DNA of 64,000 bases from Clostridia bacterium. Its GTDB lineage: Bacteria > Bacillota > Clostridia > Christensenellales > UMGS416. The position numbers and the translations under genes were made by a program. The stretch spans positions 79,645-143,644 of the forward strand of contig JAFGUF010000042.1 in the NCBI GenBank assembly GCA_016938675.1, given 5' to 3'. The notes under the pieces are model-generated. The model saw only the letters and a list, made by a program, of their open reading frames with translations. It made no database searches and was not told where the DNA came from. The number at the start of each line of letters is the position of its first letter. The first letter of the stretch is position 1. Positions 62,243-64,000 of this stretch are shown here, one piece after another.

Positions 62243-63358
62243 ATGATACGTAAAAGAGGTTTAAATAATGAAACTCCGGGAATAAAGAAGAAAGAGCCAA
62301 TTTCAAGTATAAGCCTGTTGTTGACTATCACAATCAGTACTTTTGTAGCGATGTATGTGATTGCAATGATTGTATGGGGCGGCGGCTTTCTGAATCCTCA
62401 GCAGTTTCTTGATATTTTTAATAATAATGCATTCCTGATAGTGCTGGCTTGCGGACTGACAGTAGTTATGATAGCAGCCGGAATTGACATTTCAGTTGGC
62501 GGCATTACCGCTCTCGTAACAATGGCATGCGTAGTATACCTAGATGATAAGGGCGGCAGTGTCATAGGCTCCATGGCTATGGCTTTGGGAATCGGACTTG
62601 CATTCGGGCTTTTTCAGGGTTTTCTTATCGCATATCTTGATATACAGCCTTTCATAGTTACACTTGCAGGAATGTTCTTTGCAAAGGGAATGACAACAAT
62701 AGTCAGCGTAGCCCCGCGTACGGCGACAAATGAGGCATTTATGGCCATTAAAAATTTCCGCATTGTTATTCCGGGCATTGGATCCTATGGAAAGGCAGGC
62801 AACTTTATTCCTGCCAGAATAGAGCCAGGCGTAATTGTGGCTCTGGTAGTGGTAGCGGCAATATTTGTAGTATTGAAATGGACTCGCTTCGGGCGCAATC
62901 TATATGCAGTCGGCGGAAATCATCAGAGCGCTCGGATGCTGGGAATCAACGTGAAACGTACTAAATTCTTTTCATATTTGTTGTGCGGACTGCTCGCCGG
63001 AATTGGCGGATATGTATACCTTCTGCACACAGGCGCAGGAAATGCATCAAACGCAACAGCAGCCGAAATGCAGGCAATTGCTTCCGCAATAATCGGCGGA
63101 TCACTTCTAACGGGCGGCGTAGGCAGCGTTATAGGCACGCTTTTCGGTGTGCTTTCCCTAAAGACTATTAGTAATATAGTTATTGCTTCAGGATTACGCG
63201 AACCTTATTGGCAGAGTATCACAACTGGCCTTATGCTTTGCTTCTTTATCCTTCTTCAAAGCGTAATCCTAGCCGTTCGCGAAAAGGGCGGAATAATAAC
63301 AATGCTGCCTAGATGGCTGATACCAAAAGGCAGAAAAACTGCTGATAACGAGCAATAG
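62243..63358 (+). CDS. Sugar ABC transporter permease (YjfF-type)
   Basis: A 371-residue CUT2 permease, a diverged paralogue of the preceding gene. It has about nine hydrophobic segments and the pattern GLTVVMIAAGIDISVGGITA, with the LGINVKRTKFFSYLLCGLLA cytoplasmic loop and AIIGGSLLTGGVGSVIGTLF. It completes the transporter. It follows the first permease with only one base between stop and start. A long structured gap separates it from the kinase gene. Confidence 0.92.
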   Translation: MIRKRGLNNETPGIKKKEPISSISLLLTITISTFVAMYVIAMIVWGGGFLNPQQFLDIFNNNAFLIVLACGLTVVMIAAGIDISVGGITALVTMACVVYLDDKGGSVIGSMAMALGIGLAFGLFQGFLIAYLDIQPFIVTLAGMFFAKGMTTIVSVAPRTATNEAFMAIKNFRIVIPGIGSYGKAGNFIPARIEPGVIVALVVVAAIFVVLKWTRFGRNLYAVGGNHQSARMLGINVKRTKFFSYLLCGLLAGIGGYVYLLHTGAGNASNATAAEMQAIASAIIGGSLLTGGVGSVIGTLFGVLSLKTISNIVIASGLREPYWQSITTGLMLCFFILLQSVILAVREKGGIITMLPRWLIPKGRKTADNEQ

Positions 63359-63388
63359 GCAAAACACAACATGCTTACTTGAATATAC

Positions 63389-63439
63389 GCACTAAGGCCG
63401 AGCCGCTTAATTAAAATTTAGGCTGCGCGGCCAGAGTGC
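63389..63439 (+). other. Extended hairpin between the permease and kinase genes
   Basis: GCACT at 63389-63393 pairs with AGTGC at 63435-63439, GGCCG at 63396-63400 with CGGCC at 63428-63432, and AGCC at 63401-63404 with GGCT at 63421-63424. That makes a stem of about 14 bp with small internal loops. No T-run follows, so RNA processing or stability control is more likely than termination. Confidence 0.55.
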
Positions 63440-63497
63440 ATAAATGCATGAAAATCACAAGAATAAATAGACTAACTGAAATGGTTCTTTATGAATA

Positions 63498-63520
63498 GTT
63501 GTATCTATTACAAATACAAC
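63498..63520 (+). promoter_or_regulatory. Possible operator upstream of the FGGY kinase gene
   Basis: GTTGTAT at 63498-63504 and ATACAAC at 63514-63520 form a perfect 7-bp inverted repeat with a 9-base spacer. It could bind a dimeric regulator; resemblance to AraR sites (TTGT...ACAA) is loose. The kinase start lies 28 bases on. Confidence 0.4.
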
Positions 63521-63548
63521 GTTATCTAGTTATGCAAAGGGGGCAGTT

Positions 63549-64000
63549 TTGGAAAACATGAAAGCAATTGAAAATGCGGACACCACCCTAGGAATAGAAT
63601 TCGGGTCAACGCGAATAAAAGCAGTGCTAATAGACGCAAAGCACAAAGTACTGGCAACAGGCAGCCACACCTGGGAGAACGCACTAGAAGAAGGCATCTG
63701 GACATACTCACTAGAAGATATCCATGCAGGGCTTCAGAGCTGCTACAGCAGCCTTAAAAAGGACGTATATGAAACGTACGGCACAGAGCTAGAAAGCGTA
63801 GGAGCAGTGGGCGTATCAGCCATGATGCACGGATATATGGCATTCGACAAGGAAGATAATCTGCTGGTTCCATTCCGTACATGGAGGAACACCATAACAG
63901 GCGAAGCGGCAGGGAAATTAACAGCGCTCTTCGGGTTCAATATCCCCCAGAGATGGAGCATAGCGCATCTGTATCAGGCAATTTTAAATAATGAACCCCA
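63549..64000 (+). CDS. FGGY-family carbohydrate kinase, 3' end outside window
   Basis: The first 150 residues of a sugar kinase. The N-terminal ATP-binding motif reads [16 protein letters not shown], and [19 protein letters not shown] is typical of FGGY kinases. VPFRTWRNT is seen in a ribulokinase-like subgroup found in Clostridia. I start at TTG 63549, which has AAAGGGGG seven bases upstream; the ATG at 63558 is an alternative. It probably phosphorylates the sugar, or its keto isomer, brought in by the preceding transporter. L-ribulose is a plausible substrate, but context beyond the window is needed. Confidence 0.85.
   Translation, partial: MENMKAIENADTTLGIEFGSTRIKAVLIDAKHKVLATGSHTWENALEEGIWTYSLEDIHAGLQSCYSSLKKDVYETYGTELESVGAVGVSAMMHGYMAFDKEDNLLVPFRTWRNTITGEAAGKLTALFGFNIPQRWSIAHLYQAILNNEP

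Noticed and set aside
1..64000. tRNA, rRNA, CRISPR arrays, insertion sequences or prophage genes
   Set aside because: I looked in all gaps and found no cloverleaf-like sequence, repeat-spacer pattern, transposase or phage structural gene. The search was by eye and could miss a degraded element.

Overview
The window comes from a moderately AT-rich anaerobic Firmicute, most likely a Clostridia-class amino-acid fermenter. The main evidence is a complete ornithine oxidation cluster of the Clostridium (Acetoanaerobium) sticklandii type, low-GC style promoters and ribosome sites, a maf-mreBCD-mrdA-rodA-mgsA cell-wall block, YesMN-type two-component proteins and many lipoproteins. I cannot name a genus. 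No rRNA, tRNA, CRISPR array, intact insertion sequence or prophage was seen.

Layout. 1-3780: the end of an ABC-2 permease gene, an orphan sugar-binding lipoprotein, a TauE/SafE exporter and a methyltransferase. 3984-11970: the orr-ord-ortA-ortB-oraS-oraE-reactivase operon, with a sigma-A-like promoter at one end and an intrinsic terminator at the other. It turns L-ornithine into D-ornithine, 2,4-diaminopentanoate, 2-amino-4-oxopentanoate and finally alanine plus acetyl-CoA. 12100-15036: a BlaI-like repressor and a BlaR1-like M56 metalloprotease whose reading frame is broken by a single in-frame TAG. 15066-20575: serC and serA on the minus strand, a DUF1801 protein and a family 3 glycosidase. 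20590-23970: ornithine carbamoyltransferase, carbamate kinase and an ADI/DDAH-type amidinohydrolase. Together these could form an arginine deiminase pathway that feeds ornithine to the cluster upstream.

24020-35946 is mostly housekeeping: murA, asnS, a Sua5-type tsaC, lpdA and a CvpA protein. Mixed in are an orphan prepilin, a TVP38 membrane protein, a GNAT acetyltransferase and two anchored proteins that look like beta-propellers. 36144-41085 carries argG, then argH overlapping an M24 peptidase and a QueG-like iron-sulfur protein. 41204-43619 has a zinc-ribbon protein, a phosphoesterase and proA. 43836-52903 is the rod-shape and elongation operon, followed by mgsA, a dimeric dUTPase-like protein and lysC.

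53058-64000 is a sugar-sensing and uptake locus. A YesN-like regulator, YesM-like kinase and YtfQ-like lipoprotein overlap one another as a probable three-component sensor. They are followed by an orphan amino-acid-type binding protein, then a YtfQ/YtfR/YtfT/YjfF-type CUT2 transporter and the start of an FGGY kinase, which suggests pentose or arabinofuranose-type sugar use. Intergenic RNA structures divide this locus, including a possible attenuator near 58149-58225 and long hairpins around 59569 and 63389.

The most notable points are the amber-split M56 sensor, the promoter directly followed by a terminator in front of the amidinohydrolase gene, the three-component sugar sensor with its paralogous transport receptor, and the possible RNA switch near 58.2 kb.
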